From: Excoecaria cochinchinensis
Taxonomy: Eukaryota > Streptophyta > Magnoliopsida > Malpighiales > Euphorbiaceae
Direction of reading: 5' to 3'
DNA length: 64,000 nt
Assembly (NCBI GenBank): GCA_947683425.1
Contig: CANTUQ010000081.1
Location: 9,048,501-9,112,500, forward strand
Notes under the pieces: generated by a model
Seen by the model: the letters and a program-made list of their open reading frames with translations, nothing else
Databases searched by the model: none
Told to the model about the DNA's origin: nothing
Shown here: one piece after another, positions 11,976-24,012 of the stretch
How positions within the stretch are numbered: position 1 is the stretch's first letter
How the letters are laid out: each line of letters starts with the position of its first letter
Program-made: the position numbers and the translations under genes

Positions 11976-12825
11976 CTCAGAAGGGTTTGCACGATGGTGG
12001 CACTACCATTCTACGGAGGGTTTGCACGGCCACGGTACTACCACTTCAAAAGGGTTTGCACGATGGTGGTACTACCATTCTACGGAGGGTTTGCACGACC
12101 ACGGTACTACCACTTCAAAAGGGTTTGCACGATGGCGGCACTACCATTCTACGGAGGGTTTGCATGACCACGGTACTACCACTTCAGAACGGTTTGCACG
12201 ATGGCGGCACTACCATTCTACAGAGGGTTTGCATGACCACGGTACTACCATTTCAAAAGGGTTTGCACGATGGCGGCACTACCGTTGTACGGAAGGTTTG
12301 CACGACCACGACACTACCACTTCAGAACGGTTTGCACAATGGCGGCACTACCATCCTACGAAAGGTTTGCACAACCATGGTACTACCACTTCAGAAGGGT
12401 TGGCACGATGACAGCACTATCATTCTATGGAAGGATTGCACGATCATGACACTACTGCTTCAAATCTCAGAAGGGTTTGCACGATGGCGGTACACCATTC
12501 TACGGAAGGTTTGCACAACCACGGTACTACCACTTCAAAACGGTTTGCACGATGGCGGCACTACCATCCTATGGAAGGTTTGCACGACAACGGTACTACC
12601 ACTTCAGAAGGGTTTGCACGATGACGGCACTATCATTCTACGGAAGGATTGCACGATCACGGCACTACTGCTTCGAATCTTCGAAGGGTTTGCACGATGG
12701 CAGTACTATCATTCTACGGAAGGTTTGCACGACCACGACACTATCACTTCAGAAAGGTTTGCACGATGAAGGCACTACCGCTCCGCGGAGGGTTTGCACG
12801 ATCACGGCACTACCGCATCAATAAA
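11976..12825 (+). repeat. Tandem array of about 12 units of 69 bp
   Basis: Each 69-bp unit has two half-units starting ggtttgcacga: one with ggcggcactaccattctacg, the other with ccacggtactaccacttc. Some units contain a short insertion with tcaaatctcaga. Because 69 is a multiple of three, several frames stay open, giving an artificial 371-codon frame from 11654. It lies between the gag relic and the 3' LTR, where Tat-lineage elements are known to carry hypervariable tandem repeats that can seed satellites. Confidence 0.95.
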
Positions 12826-12951
12826 AGACAATACGCCGATAACAACCCCGATAATGCCGCCTAGTCTGGGAAAGCGACCGCCTCAGGTACGTGTCTCTTC
12901 ACTTCTTTTCTGATTTTTGGCTCACTTAGGCACCTGAGTTCTAGGTTCCCC

Positions 12952-12966
12952 AAAATTGGGGGCAAC
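12952..12966 (+). promoter_or_regulatory. Polypurine tract of X
   Basis: aaaattgggggcaac lies immediately before the 3' LTR start at 12967 (tgtagacacc). This is where plus-strand DNA synthesis would be primed. The run is short and is followed by caac, as seen in some Tat elements. Confidence 0.65.
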
Positions 12967-15666
12967 TGTAGACACCGGGTGCCGAGGCGGTCCAAGATCA
13001 GAATTACCCGATGATGAAAATGATACTTACCACAAGCCAAGGTGTCGAAAATGATGTTTTTCTTGTCGAAAATCTCCTTCGTTACACTAAAGATTTTAAT
13101 TCAAAAATTTGCATTTTTACTCTTTTTTATTTATCTATTTATTTTATTTTATTCCCTTTATTTTCATTTTAATTTTTATTTCCTTTCTTATTTTGATTTA
13201 TTTTTATTTTTTTATTATTTTCTGGCCCACCCGCGCGTGCGATGCCGAAGCAGTGTGCGCCCAGCAGTTGCCTGCACTCGCTGCCAGGGGCGTGCGCGCG
13301 CTCCACTAGGGCGCGCGTCGCCGATAGCCAGCACGTGACCCATTGGGGCTCGCCTCGCCCAGGCAACGCGGGCGCCTGCCCCCCACACGCCGCCAGTTTT
13401 GGCCGCGATCGCTGTTTTCCTGCGATTTCTGATTTTTTTTCTTTTTCAGTCTGTTTTCTTTCCGTTTCTTTCACTGTTTTGGGTATCTGTGAAAAAATAA
13501 AATTATGAAAGTTTATTTGGTCTTTTTCCATTTTAGAAACACAGGAAATAAAATGGTATTTGGGGTTTCATTTGAGGGGGGCGCGGCCATTTTTTTCAAA
13601 GAAGAGAAATTCATTTTTTCTCTCAACCAAGGGGCACCCGTAGTGAGCTTTAGAAAAATCTTAAAAATTCAAAGCTTTAATTTTCTTCTCCTTTTTTCCT
13701 TTTCTCTTCAAGAACATTTAATTCCCGGATGATTTTGAGCTTGGAAAATTAATTTCCTTTGCTCAATCATCCTCCAAAAATATTTTCTCAAGTTATTTTT
13801 CTTGTGTTCATCACCATAAATTTCGACATCGAGGACGGATCAAGGCATCCTACTTTTCGATCTATAAATTCTAAGGGTAAACATTTTTGGACCTGTCCTC
13901 ATTTATTTTTTATATTATTTATTGTTGTTAATATTATCATTTCTTCTTATTGTCACCATTCTCATTATTTACCTTTAACATTTTAATGTGGTTATTATGG
14001 TTGACATATTATTTACGTTTTTAATCCAACTTCTTTTGTGACTTTCGTTGCCATTATTCCTATTCTTATTGGTAAAGTCATTATTATTACTATTGTGTTT
14101 GTGCTTACTGTCAATATTTTTGCCATTACTCTCACTACTATTATTTGTGTTATTATTATCTTTACCTCAATCTTACCATCATTTCCTTTTCATTATTATC
14201 ATCATCATTTGTCTTAGTATTTATAGTCATCATTATTATTATTACAATTTTACTTATTATTATTTTATGTTTATCCATTTTGTGCTTATTATTGTTTATT
14301 ATTTATTATTTATTATTATTATTATTATTAGGTTGCTGCCATCATCATAGTCATTGTTATTATTTTATTACTATTGTTATTATTATCACCATCATTATAT
14401 TTATTATTACTATCATGTTTATTTATATTATATTCATTATTGTTTATTATCATTGTCCACTATTATTATTTATTATTATCATTATTATTACTATTATCAT
14501 TTTGCGGTGTTGCATCATTATCCTTATTTTTGCCATGACTTATTTTATTTTACCTTGCATGTAAATTATTTGGTATATTAAATTAATATGTCCTATATTT
14601 ATTTTACTTGATCACTCTTGGAGTCATTACTAATATTTCTTTCATGTCATTTTCTGTCTGAGATTTAATATGACGTACATTATGTGAGTGTCCCCGTTGA
14701 TCCCCGGATGGGTCAGGACGCGTGGAGGATCACGTCGGTTTGATGAGACTTTTCTTGTTTCCCTCTCTTTGTGTTGTGCTTATTTGTAAATAAATATCTT
14801 ATTTATGCACGCGTAAGGTAAAAAGTCACAAGAATACTTTTATAATTACATTGAAATTTTTACTAATAAAATTTGGACCAATGTCCCTCGTTTTAGCCAA
14901 TTAATATAAAATGTCACGAATAAAACGAAGAGTTAAGTTTTCCAAAAATGGGATCACTCATCTCGATTTTTCAAGCGACCAATCCAATAGCTCTTTGATC
15001 CCTCTTTAAGTGAGCGTGAAGGAACCAATGTTCCAAACCTAAACGAATGCCCTGATTTATGTATGTTTTTCTCATGTTTGATTTTATTTGATTGTTTAAA
15101 TTTATATTCATTTTATTTTGGGCCCTTGTAATTAATTTTGGGGCAACATTATTTAATTTCCATTAGGGATTGTATTTCGTCCCAATTTCTCCTTTTATCT
15201 GCTTTTAATGGGGTTGTATTTCGCCCAAATTTCTCTTGTAATTACGTGCTTGCGTGTTTACCGCTTTCTTTATCGCTTTTCTTTATTTTCTTTACTTGCT
15301 TGCGATGCGCCTTTAATTTAAACGCATAAATCATGTGAGATAAGAGACAAAATTTTAGGAAGTTAAAAACGCATTTATAATTAATCAAAGCATAAATAAG
15401 AGTGAAGTTCCGAACACCAATCTCTGGTCTAGACCAATGAGAGGTTAGAGACTTTTCCCAATTTCTTATAAATTGGGTGGCGACTCTATGATACCTAAAA
15501 GGTGCCTAAAGGCGTCATGGGGCTAGATGTTCCTTTCCAATGTTCTATTAGGAAGGAAGCATCCAAGATGTCTCATGGCGCCCATGATCAAAAGACGCGA
15601 ACAAGTCCCTCGAATTCTAAGAGCGGATTCAGCGAGGGCCCTTGCTGGGTTCTGGCGCGCATCACA
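12967..15666 (+). mobile_element. 3' LTR of X, complete
   Basis: Starts tgtagacaccgg after the purine tract and ends gcgcgcatcaca, 2700 bases. Contains a GC-rich block at about 13225-13400 followed by AT-rich DNA and the T-rich tract at 14050-14540. The right flank ataacacacaataatcc continues LTR D, matching 19537 onward in the other D LTR. Confidence 0.92.
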
Positions 15667-16450
15667 ATAACACACAATAATCCAAGAAAAGAACAAAGGC
15701 AAAGCACTCCTAAACAAAAATACAAAACAAGCCAACTTCCAAATGGAACACAACAAAGGCAGAGCTCCCAAACCTTAAAAATGTAACTTCAAACCAATCA
15801 CTTCAAAATCCAACTTTCTCTTTTCCTTTGCTTTTCCTTCTCTTCTCTGTTTCTTGCATAAAAACCCAGCTAAATCAATACTAAATCAAACCCAACAATA
15901 ACCCTTCCAAACTAGAAAATAAAGTAGAGATAGATGAAGAAGAAACCCAAGTCAAACCCAAGCACTTACCTCTTCAAAACCCAGCTCCAAAAACTCAGAA
16001 GAACCCACTCAAACTTGAAGATTCACGTTAGGGCAAAGTAAGAGAGAGCAAGAAAGAAAGGAAGATGAAGAAGGAGGAGAAGGAAATTTGAACAAGAACC
16101 TCAAATTCTGCATTTTCTTCCTTCCCTCTCTCCTTCACTCACTTCATAATTAATGCTCTCACAAACCTATTCCACTTGGCAAACTCCTATTGGACCAAAG
16201 AATCCACTTTGACTTTCATGTTCCATGGCACCATACACTCTACTCACTAGATAATCTCTTTATACAAACTTATTAAATCCTTGGTACAATACACATAATC
16301 CACTAGATAATTGCTTCACTTAATATTTTTAATTAATTTTGCAATCAATTCCTTATTATCCATGTTTCCTCATGCATAAATTACCGAAACACCCTTAATT
16401 TTCCAACTTAGCACGCGAATTACGTCTAGGCCCTTTTTTAGGTCGTTACA
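15667..16450 (-). mobile_element. Left LTR of D, remnant
   Basis: Aligns with 19537-19659 plus 22416-23079 in the right LTR; both end ttttttRggtcgttaca. Element X cuts it at 15666/15667. It holds the donor-like acttac at 15964-15969, which on the sense strand reads GAAGAG then GTAAGT. Confidence 0.9.
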
Positions 16451-16466
16451 ATCGCTCCCCCTTAAG
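16451..16466 (-). promoter_or_regulatory. Polypurine tract of D
   Basis: On the minus strand the sequence CTTAAGGGGGAGCGAT abuts the 3' LTR. It is preceded by a stretch that in pol-bearing relatives codes the last residues of pol (see the C tract), although D has no pol. Confidence 0.8.
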
Positions 16467-16673
16467 AAGTTTCATCCTCGAAATTTCCCCGCTAACCGCA
16501 AATCCAACAACCCAAATACAAATTGAACATAAACAAAAGCTAACAATTCAGTACTTACCGGAAGGTCCTGCTCGTTCAACTGCATCCTCTCCGATCATGG
16601 CATACACTCGAGGACGCACATACACTTCTTGATTAGGCGATTTTTTCACTGTTTTCGATGGCGCCTGTGAAGG

Positions 16674-17741
16674 TCATCCACTGCCTCTACCACTTTGATT
16701 CCCTCTCGAACTTTGTCCACTCACTCCACTCTCGGGTTGATCCTGAAGCTCTCTTCGGTCCGAATAACTTGCCACCATATGCTCTTTGCTTCCACATCTG
16801 AAGCACGCTCCAGAGACCCTTCTACACTCGCCCCAATGGCGCTTCTGACAAAGTTCGCATTCCGAAATCACACTTCCCCTACTAGAGGGTGGTGCTATAC
16901 TCCCAACTTTTGAACGTATCGAAATCGATCCCTTCGCTCCTAGGCTACTCGGTACACCTCCAGATTTCTTACCACTCCCTAGTCCGCTATCCGGTGCCTT
17001 CCTCTTGTGCTCAATCTTCTGTTTGATCAACTCAGATTCCTCAAACTTGATCGCAGCTACAACTAGCCGATAGTAACCGACCTATTGCATGACCGCCATA
17101 GCTGATAACGGTCCTCTGATCACCTCCCTCAAACCCTCCTGGAAATGCTGACACTTAAACTCCTCAGTCAAAAGCAATTCCGGTACATACTTGCTCAATC
17201 GGCTAAACTTCTTCTCGTACTCACTTACTGTCATACCCCGCTGTTTTAAACTGATGAGCTCTTTCCACTTGGCTTCACGGTATGCCTTCGTCACATACTT
17301 CTGTTCAAACTCTTGCTTGAAGAAGTCCCATGTCAACTCAGCTGGTTGTTGAGGGTTGCGAAGCACAAGCTTCCACCAGTCATACGCCGGCCCATGAAGT
17401 AGCGACACAGCACAAGATACCCTCTGGTCGGCAGGACAACTAATCTCTTACGAAATCCGATCTACCCTCTCAATCAAGAACTCGGCCATATCCGATTGGT
17501 CCAACGAAGTCCAATGAAAATCTTCGGCTCCTCTTTTCCTCAATAACTCAGTAGGAGCCTTAGGAGCCGTTAACTTATCCACTAACTGAAGTAACCCTTG
17601 CACTAAAGCTCGATTCCCAAATCCCACACCGGGCATATCACGATGCTCATCCCGCGAATGCTGTGAAGCAGACTCCTCAACTCTCACTGTATTAACACTG
17701 TCCATTGTCTCACCCACGTTCTCACTTGGATCAGACTCCAT
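16674..17741 (-). pseudogene. gag: gag relic of D
   Basis: A single frame from ATG at 17741 is interrupted by stops at 17448-17450 and 17082-17084 and ends at 16674. The N-terminal part is variable and acidic. The capsid part has AVSLLHGPAYDWWKLV, then WDFFKQEFEQKYVTKAYR, then a conserved KFSRLSKYVPELLLTEEFKC block, as in Ty3 chromovirus Gag. A C-terminal Cys/His cluster CELCQKRHWGEC is followed by CFRCGSKEHMVASY, where the last cysteine of the CCHC knuckle is Tyr, so RNA binding by that knuckle is probably lost. After the stop a short RVYAMI block remains, matching the end of the C gag; there is no pol. Confidence 0.9.
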
Positions 17742-17850
17742 CTAGATACTACACAAGACACATCTGCATTAGGCCACGACACAAAACTGACTCGCATGCA
17801 AAGACTCGACACCCAAACAATCAAAGGCAACTAGAACAACCTAAACCGAC

Positions 17851-17862
17851 GCTCTGATACCA
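17851..17862 (-). promoter_or_regulatory. PBS of D (initiator-Met tRNA)
   Basis: The minus strand reads TGGTATCAGAGC, a perfect match to the common plant initiator-Met PBS, four bases inside the LTR start at 17867. Confidence 0.92.
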
Positions 17863-18184
17863 AAACTGTAACACCCCAATGGCCCCATTGGAAGGACACC
17901 GGAGCGCTACCGCGGCACTCACTCAAAACACACATACGCGACAACGGAAGCATACGTTAACAATAATAGAACTCATAATCTTAACATTTATCTTAAGATA
18001 TAAAATATATTATATATATCATTCAGAATTACATAAGGATCCTTAACAAAAATTACATATGCCACTAATCAAAATAATACATATACAAAAAGAATACAGG
18101 AGGATTACAAAATAAATAAGACTTTACTCCTAGTGGCCAACCCTGCAGATGCGTAACTCGAGTGGAACCAAAACCTGCCACCTA

Positions 18185-18227
18185 CACGGGAAAAGAACCC
18201 ATGCTAAGCGATAACGATTAGTGGGGA
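18185..18227 (-). promoter_or_regulatory. Double hairpin of LTR D, slightly degenerate
   Basis: CACGGG pairs with CCCATG (one mismatch) and CTAAGCG with CGATTAG (one mismatch); loops AAAAGAA and ATAA. Same position and order as in the other LTRs. Confidence 0.65.
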
Positions 18228-18879
18228 CGAACAAAGATAATATAACACTATACAATAATATCATGTAAAAAATATATAAATAAGTATTAATAGACTGAGT
18301 TCCCTAAGTAACAAAAATAGAAATACATGAATCATAATCACTATAAGAATGCATAACTTAATAACAACATGTACAAAGCAAAATACACTAACCGTAATCA
18401 CACAATAATCCTGACACTTCACTACACAAAAGCCAAACACTTCAAACCATAGCCTGAATTTCACTGGTGGTGGATACGGGAACACTACACGGGAGACCGA
18501 AGCCTCAAAACATTTATACCCGAAGGTAGCAAGGGAGACCGGAGTCTCAAAACATTTTCACTAAGACCATAACGGAGGTCAACCGTAATCACTAAACCCA
18601 TAGCGGGGCCAACACTGGAAGCTGCACTCGCTATCCCTTTATAAGCATGCTTATCTATCCACAACTTTGACACTTTAGGCTCAACTACTCACTCTCAGTT
18701 CAATACTTTAAATTATCACAATACACGAATCAAAACACTATCATATAAATATTTATTAACACAATGCTAGGACAATATATCACCAATGCATAAGCAAAAC
18801 CGTGTACCATGCAATAGTGAGAAACCGTGCAAAGTGGGGCAAAAAGAATCATTTTGGAAAATAGGGCAGGCAGGAAGGG

Positions 18880-19210
18880 CCTCTATCGCGAGCGCGATTG
18901 GAGAGCAGCGTACCCCGTCGCGCTCTCGACGAAGCACAGCTCGACAAACGCTCACAATACCGAGCTCTATTGCGCTCGTGACAAACATCATGCTTGCGAC
19001 CGAGACCGGCCACTTCCCCTTCGAGATCGTGCTCGCGCTGGGGCTCGGCTTGCCAAAGCTCAGCCTATCGAGCTCTCTATCGCGCTCGCAACATGCATCG
19101 TGCTCGCGATAGAGGGCTCCTCGGCAACAAGAAAGCCATTTCACACTCAGTCGCGCTCGTGACAGACGTCGAGCTCGCGACAGATATCGAGCTCGCGATA
19201 GAGCCCAGAA
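18880..19210. repeat. Palindrome array in LTR D
   Basis: Repeated dyads such as ctatcgcgagcgcgat, tctatcgcgctcgcaaca and gagctcgcgatagag, with a few CG sites changed to CA or TG. Overlapping open frames through it are compositional. Confidence 0.85.
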
Positions 19211-19997
19211 TTGCCCAGAATATGCACTTCCAGTACTAGTTTCCAACTCAACCAACACCGAAACCACTCCAACATGCACTAACACTTACCTCATCACTCC
19301 AATGCATACAAGACATGTTTATCATGAATATGCACTCAGTTTACATTAATTCAAATAATAAATCACAATTTAATCTCAGGAGCATGTAAATTCTAATTTA
19401 CTCTAACTCATGCTACTTCACTTCCAACTCACATGCAAATCACTACAACTTGAATCATGCCAACTAACAATCCAACTCAATCATTAACATGAATTTACAC
19501 ATACTTTAACACTCAAGATCATCAGAAAAAAATTAAAGCATAACACACAATAATCCAAGAAGAGAACAAGGGCAAAACACTCCCAAACCAAAACACAAAA
19601 GAAGCCAACTTCCAAACGGAACACAACAAAGGCAGAGCTCCCAAACCTTAAAAATGTAGTGTGACACCTCGACACCCCCGTTGGGGGGATGCCGGTTGCC
19701 ACGCACACAAACTCATATACACAACTCAAATACATATACATATGCTCAAATAAGTTAAGAAAATAAATACCTTTAATCAAAAGATAACAAATCCATAAAT
19801 ATAACCATATAGTTTTTACAAAGGGATTTGTAAACATAAACATTTACATATACATATACAAAATAATCCTTTACAAAAATTACATTTCCAAAATCATACT
19901 CCATATACAAAAATTAGTAGAAGACAAAATAACTCCAATTCTAGACTTCTAGTGGTCGACCTGCAGATGTCCGACTCCAAAAAGAACTTGCCACCTA

Positions 19998-20040
19998 CAC
20001 GGGAAAAGAGCCCGTGCTAAGCAATAACGCTTAGTGGGGA
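19998..20040 (-). promoter_or_regulatory. Double hairpin of S2
   Basis: CACGGG pairs with CCCGTG around AAAAGAG; CTAAGCA with CGCTTAG around ATAA has one mismatch. Confidence 0.68.
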
Positions 20041-20949
20041 GGAACAACGCATGCATGTACATATAATTACAATAAACATACATATGAGCTTAATAATAAA
20101 AAAAAAGCATAAAAACATATATATAACTCATGCTTATAATAAGTATCCATCATACACGTAAATCGGAAAGTAACCATTCATATCCAAGTAGTCAATATTC
20201 ATGTATCAACAGGAATATAATCATATAACTAATCATATTCGAATACAAGTATGACATTTCATCTTGGCATATTGCATATACTTATACATGTAACATATAT
20301 TCATTTTATATAACTAATGGCTCATATATCAATCTCATATAATCACCTCAAGTAATAGCCTGATTACTCGCTAACTAGTGGATACAGGTACTAATGATAC
20401 TGATAGGACACAATATCCGAAGCATATGGAGACATGAGTCTCAAAACATTTTACCATCATGTATACCCGAAAGTATACCGGAGACTGAGGCCTCAAACAT
20501 CTTATATGACCCTAACGGGGTCCGTATGTAGCAAATAACATATAGCAGCTGCACTCACACTCTAACCTTGGATAAGCGCTTATCTATCCACTACTATGAC
20601 TATCAGGCTCATAAAACAACTCAATTATGTTCTAAAATAATATTCATATAATAGAGAATAAATCAAGTATAATCATGTTATTTTAGGTATGCATGTATGT
20701 TGGTCAAATTCGAGAACATATACACCATATACAGGGTGCAATAAGAACACGTACTCAAAAATAAATAACGCATGTACATATAAATTATATGCATTAAATA
20801 ACATCTAATATTAATATTAATCATGTACATATATCTCATAATTCAACAATTATCAAATTATAATACCCAATCATATGTCATGTAGTGAAAAAAGACACCA
20901 TATAAAAGAAGCTTAAAACTCTATTTTAAAACAGGGCAGAAGAGGCCTC

Positions 20950-21345
20950 ACTGTCGCGCTCGCGACAGTGAGGGAAGAGAGGCCAGTCATGAGTTACACA
21001 GGCAATTGCGACTCGTGATGCTAGCGTCTCGCAAGCGCTTCGCAGGGGAGAGGCGATTACGAGTCGTGATCCTCCCTCACGACTCGTGATGCCAACGCTT
21101 AGAGGAAGAGGAGGTCACGAGTCGTGATCCTCCCTCACGACTCGTGACACCATCGCGTCTCTTCTCGCAAGAAAGGGACGATCACGAGTCGTGATCCTCC
21201 CTCACGACTCGTGACTGCCAAGGGAAGAGGGTCACGAGTCGTGATCCTCCCTCACGACTCGTGACCTTCCCCACTACAAAGCCAACTTCACAGCGAGAAA
21301 GAGAAGAGCCGGTTCTGTCGCGCTTGCGATAGGATCGATTCTCCT
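20950..21345. repeat. Mixed palindrome array in S2
   Basis: One TCGCGCTCGCGA dyad at each end (20951 and about 21316), and between them several units combining tcacgagtcgtgatcc and tccctcacgactcgtgat. The two halves of each unit are themselves inverted relative to each other, so long hairpins can form. Confidence 0.88.
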
Positions 21346-23079
21346 CGATCTCCAGAAATGCAAAACGGTAATTGAAGGAAAATCAAAACCCAACTTTACC
21401 CAAACCCATTTTTTATGCTAAAACATGTAAAATCTTACCTTTTTGGCCTCCAAAACACATTTACAACCATAATAACACAAATTAACCAATATCATTACAC
21501 ATCAAAACATCATTTATAGAGATTCAAAACCCGAAAATTCATCTCACCTCCATGCATATACACTTCTAAATCAACATGCAAAACACTGTACTATCTCGTC
21601 ACAAATGATGTTCACAAATCAATTATACTCATGCATTTTCATATACTAAAACACATAAATAACAAATAATTGCATATCAACTTAAGATCCAAAGAGAAAT
21701 GGATAATCACTCTCAAATTTACTCAGCTAAATACAAACTCCCAAACCTAGAAATGGAGATCAAAAAAGCCACTGACTTTAAGATCCAATCTTTCCTTTCA
21801 CTTTATCTTTCCTCCTCTCTTCAGATTCTTGCACAAATCCAATCAAAATAAAACCCAATTAACCCATGCAAAATAAAACCATAACCCATTACAAATCCAA
21901 ATGAAGAAGAAGATGGAGAAGAAGATCCCTAACCAAATAACACAGCTGCTTACCTCTTGGAACTCTTCAAATCTCAAACCCTAACTCAAAGATTGAAGAA
22001 TAGCACATGCAAAGGAAAAGAGCAGAAATGGAGAAAAGAAAGAGCAAGGAAATGTGAAAGAGAAGGGAAGAGGAGCCAAAATCAGATAGCTTCCAAGGAA
22101 AGCTAAAATTTTCTGCCTTCCCTCTCTCTACTCCTTTCAAATCCCCATTAATGAACTTACCTACCAAAGCCACTTGTCACTCTACTATTGGACCTCTTCT
22201 ATAACTTTCTTGACTTTTGCTTCTAGTCCTTGCAAATTCCCTTATAAATCCTTATAAATTACCAATTGGTCACTAATAAAAATTCTTCCATCAAATACTT
22301 TAAATAACTATTCAATTAAGTCCTTATTTCACTTACATAAATTACCAAAATACCCTTTTAATAATCCAATTACACATACAACTCTACTCGGCCATATTTG
22401 GGATGTAACATGTAGCTTCAAATCGATCATTTCAAAATCCAACTTTCTCTTTTCCTTTGCTTTTCCTTCTCTCCTCCGTTTCTTGCACAAAAACCCAGCC
22501 AAATCAATACTAAATCAAACCCAACAATAACCCTTCCAAACCGGAAAACAAAGTAGTGATAGATGAAGAAGAAACCCAAGTCAAACCCAGGCACTTACCT
22601 CTTCAAAATCCAGCTCCAAAAACTCAGAAGAACCCACTCAAACTTGAAGATTCACGTTAGGGCAAAGCAAGAGAGAGCAAGAAAGAAAGGAAGATGAAGA
22701 AGGAGGAGAGGGAAACGTGAACAAGAAGCTCAAATTCTGCTTTTTCTTCCTTCCCTCTCTCCTTCACTCACTTTATAATTAATGCTCTCACCAACCTAGT
22801 CCACTTGGCAAACTCCTATTGGACCAAAGAATCCACTTTGACTTTCATGTTCCATGGCACCATACACTTTACTCACTATATAATCTCTTTATATCAACTT
22901 ATTAAATCCTTGGTACAATACACATAATCCACTAGATAATTGCTTCACGTAACATTTTTAATTAATTTTGCAATTAAGTCCTTATTATCCATATTTCCTC
23001 ATGCATAAATTACCGAAACACCCTTAATTTTCTGACTTAGCACACGAATTCCATCTAGGCCCTTTTTTGGGTCGTTACA

Positions 23080-23912
23080 TGGTGGAAGTTAGTGTTGAGA
23101 AACCCACAGAGGCCAGTGGAATTGTCATGGGATTTCTTTGTCCACGAATTTAAGGAGAAATATATGACTAAAGCATACGAAGAGGCAAAGTGGAAAGAGT
23201 TTGTGAGCTTTAAGCAAAACAATATGACAGTAGGGGAATACGAGAAAGAGTTCAACCGATTGAGTAAACATGTCCCTTATATTATGTTAACAAAGGATTT
23301 TAAGTGTCGGCAGTTTGAAGATGGACTAAGAGAAAGCATTAGAGGGCCTCTATCTGCCATGGTTGCTTTGCAAAGCAACCGGTGAATTACTATAGATTGG
23401 TACTGGCAGCCATAAAATTAGAGGATTCAGAGTTATTGAAGAAAAAGAGAGAGCAAAAGAGAAAGTTCCCGAAAGGAGACGAAAGTTCTGGTAAAAGAGC
23501 TAGAGAAATGATAAGAGGAAGAGATGAGCAAGAAGTAGTGCAGGTGCCAACTTCGATTAGGAGTGTAGTGTCACCTACTAGTAGAGGAAGTATAGCACCT
23601 ATGTGTGCTCATTGTGAGAAGCACCACTGGGGTGAGTGCAGGAAACTCACAGGAGCTTGTTTTAAGTGCAGCGGTATGGAACACCTGCTGGCCAAGTGTC
23701 CTAAGTTGAGAGAGAATTTAGCCTCGCAAGCAAGCAAAGATAAAGTGAATGCATCTGTAACCGTTAGAAGTGGAAGAGATAGAAGTGGAGCCATTAGACT
23801 GCCATCAAAAATGGTAGAGAAGCCATTTCCTACCGAGGGACAGCCACGAGTCTACGTAATGGTAGCAGAAGCTATAGACACCCTTGCGGGTTCTTTTGGT
23901 AAGTTCCTTTGA
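23080..23912 (+). pseudogene. gag: gag relic of C
   Basis: Begins mid-gene right after LTR D with WWKLVLRNPQ and continues WDFFVHEFKEKYMTKAYEEA, EFNRLSKHVPYIML and a block GLRESIRGPLSAM, closely matching the D gag. A frame change occurs near 23375-23385. The second part (frame from 23382) has a basic stretch, a Cys/His cluster CAHCEKHHWGEC, then an intact knuckle CFKCSGMEHLLAKC (CX2CX4HX4C), and ends RVYVMVAEAIDTLAGSFGKF before a stop at 23910-23912. That tail resembles the point where protease begins in T and Y. No pol follows; the PPT comes about 85 bases later. Its 5' half would lie beyond D and X, left of the window. Confidence 0.9.
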
Positions 23913-23995
23913 TATTTAAATTGTTTGGTTGTGTATACAAGAATATATGATAGAATATGCTATGTTGTTCAGGTGAAATTTCGAGGACAAAATTT

Positions 23996-24012
23996 CTTAA
24001 GGGGGAGAGATT
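23996..24012 (+). promoter_or_regulatory. Polypurine tract of C
   Basis: cttaagggggagagatt directly precedes the LTR start tgtagcaatccg. Just upstream lies aatttcgaggacaaaatt, which in T and Y codes the end of pol (NFED-like); here it is kept although pol is gone. Confidence 0.82.

Larger units (their letters stand above)
2246..15666 (+). mobile_element. Element X: gag-only Tat/Ogre-like LTR retrotransposon
   Basis: Plus-strand element with a truncated and twice-interrupted 5' LTR (2246-2360 plus 4883-7201), a PBS at 7203-7220, a broken gag at 8102-9521, a degenerate interior, an array of 69-bp repeats at 11976-12825, a purine tract at 12952-12966 and a complete 3' LTR at 12967-15666. The PBS, the CX2HX4HX4C gag motif and the 3'-UTR tandem repeats together point to the Tat lineage. 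Only short RT relics remain. The 3' end joins a piece of LTR D at ataac, which is probably the target duplication; the 5' end is outside the window. X therefore inserted into LTR D. Confidence 0.85.
19660..22410 (-). mobile_element. Solo LTR S2
   Basis: Starts tgtgacacctcg, ends gggatgtaaca, flanked by tgtag at 19655-19659 and 22411-22415; removing it restores the sequence seen in the left D LTR near 15775. Length 2751. Sense-order landmarks: donor-like GTAAGC at 21953, palindromes 21345-20950, GATAAGCGCTTATC at 20571-20584 followed by TATCCAC, a double hairpin at 20040-19998 and acceptor-like TAG. Sequence is otherwise clearly different from D, A and T. Confidence 0.95.
15667..23079 (-). mobile_element. 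Element D: gag-only Ty3-type retrotransposon
   Basis: Minus-strand element with a left LTR remnant (15667-16450; the rest lies beyond X, left of the window), purine tract 16451-16466, gag 16674-17741, an initiator-Met PBS at 17851-17862 and a right LTR 17867-23079 that holds solo LTR S2. The internal region is only 1416 bases and contains no protease, RT, RNase H or integrase. It inserted into gag of element C: the plus-strand gag of C resumes at 23080 directly after the LTR end. TSD tggtg is expected, but the left end is not in the window. Confidence 0.9.
17867..23079 (-). mobile_element. Right (5') LTR of D, interrupted by S2
   Basis: Starts tgtaacacccc at 17867 and ends ggtcgttaca at 23079. 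Removing S2 and one tgtag copy leaves about 2.46 kb. Sense-order landmarks: donor-like GTAAGT at 22598, palindromes 19210-18880, ATAAGCATGCTTAT at 18641-18654 followed by CTATCCAC, a double hairpin at 18227-18185 (both stems have one mismatch), then acceptor-like TAG at 18182-18184. Confidence 0.92.

Noticed and set aside
11654..12769. 371-codon open frame
   Set aside because: It runs through the 69-bp tandem repeats; several frames are open at once because the period is a multiple of three. There is no domain or biased codon use to support a protein.
18767..19285. Arg/Ala/Ser-rich frames across the palindrome array (also at 25447-26231 and 34833-35195)
   Set aside because: The frames arise from repeated gcgcgac/tcgcgag words on both strands and differ between LTR copies.
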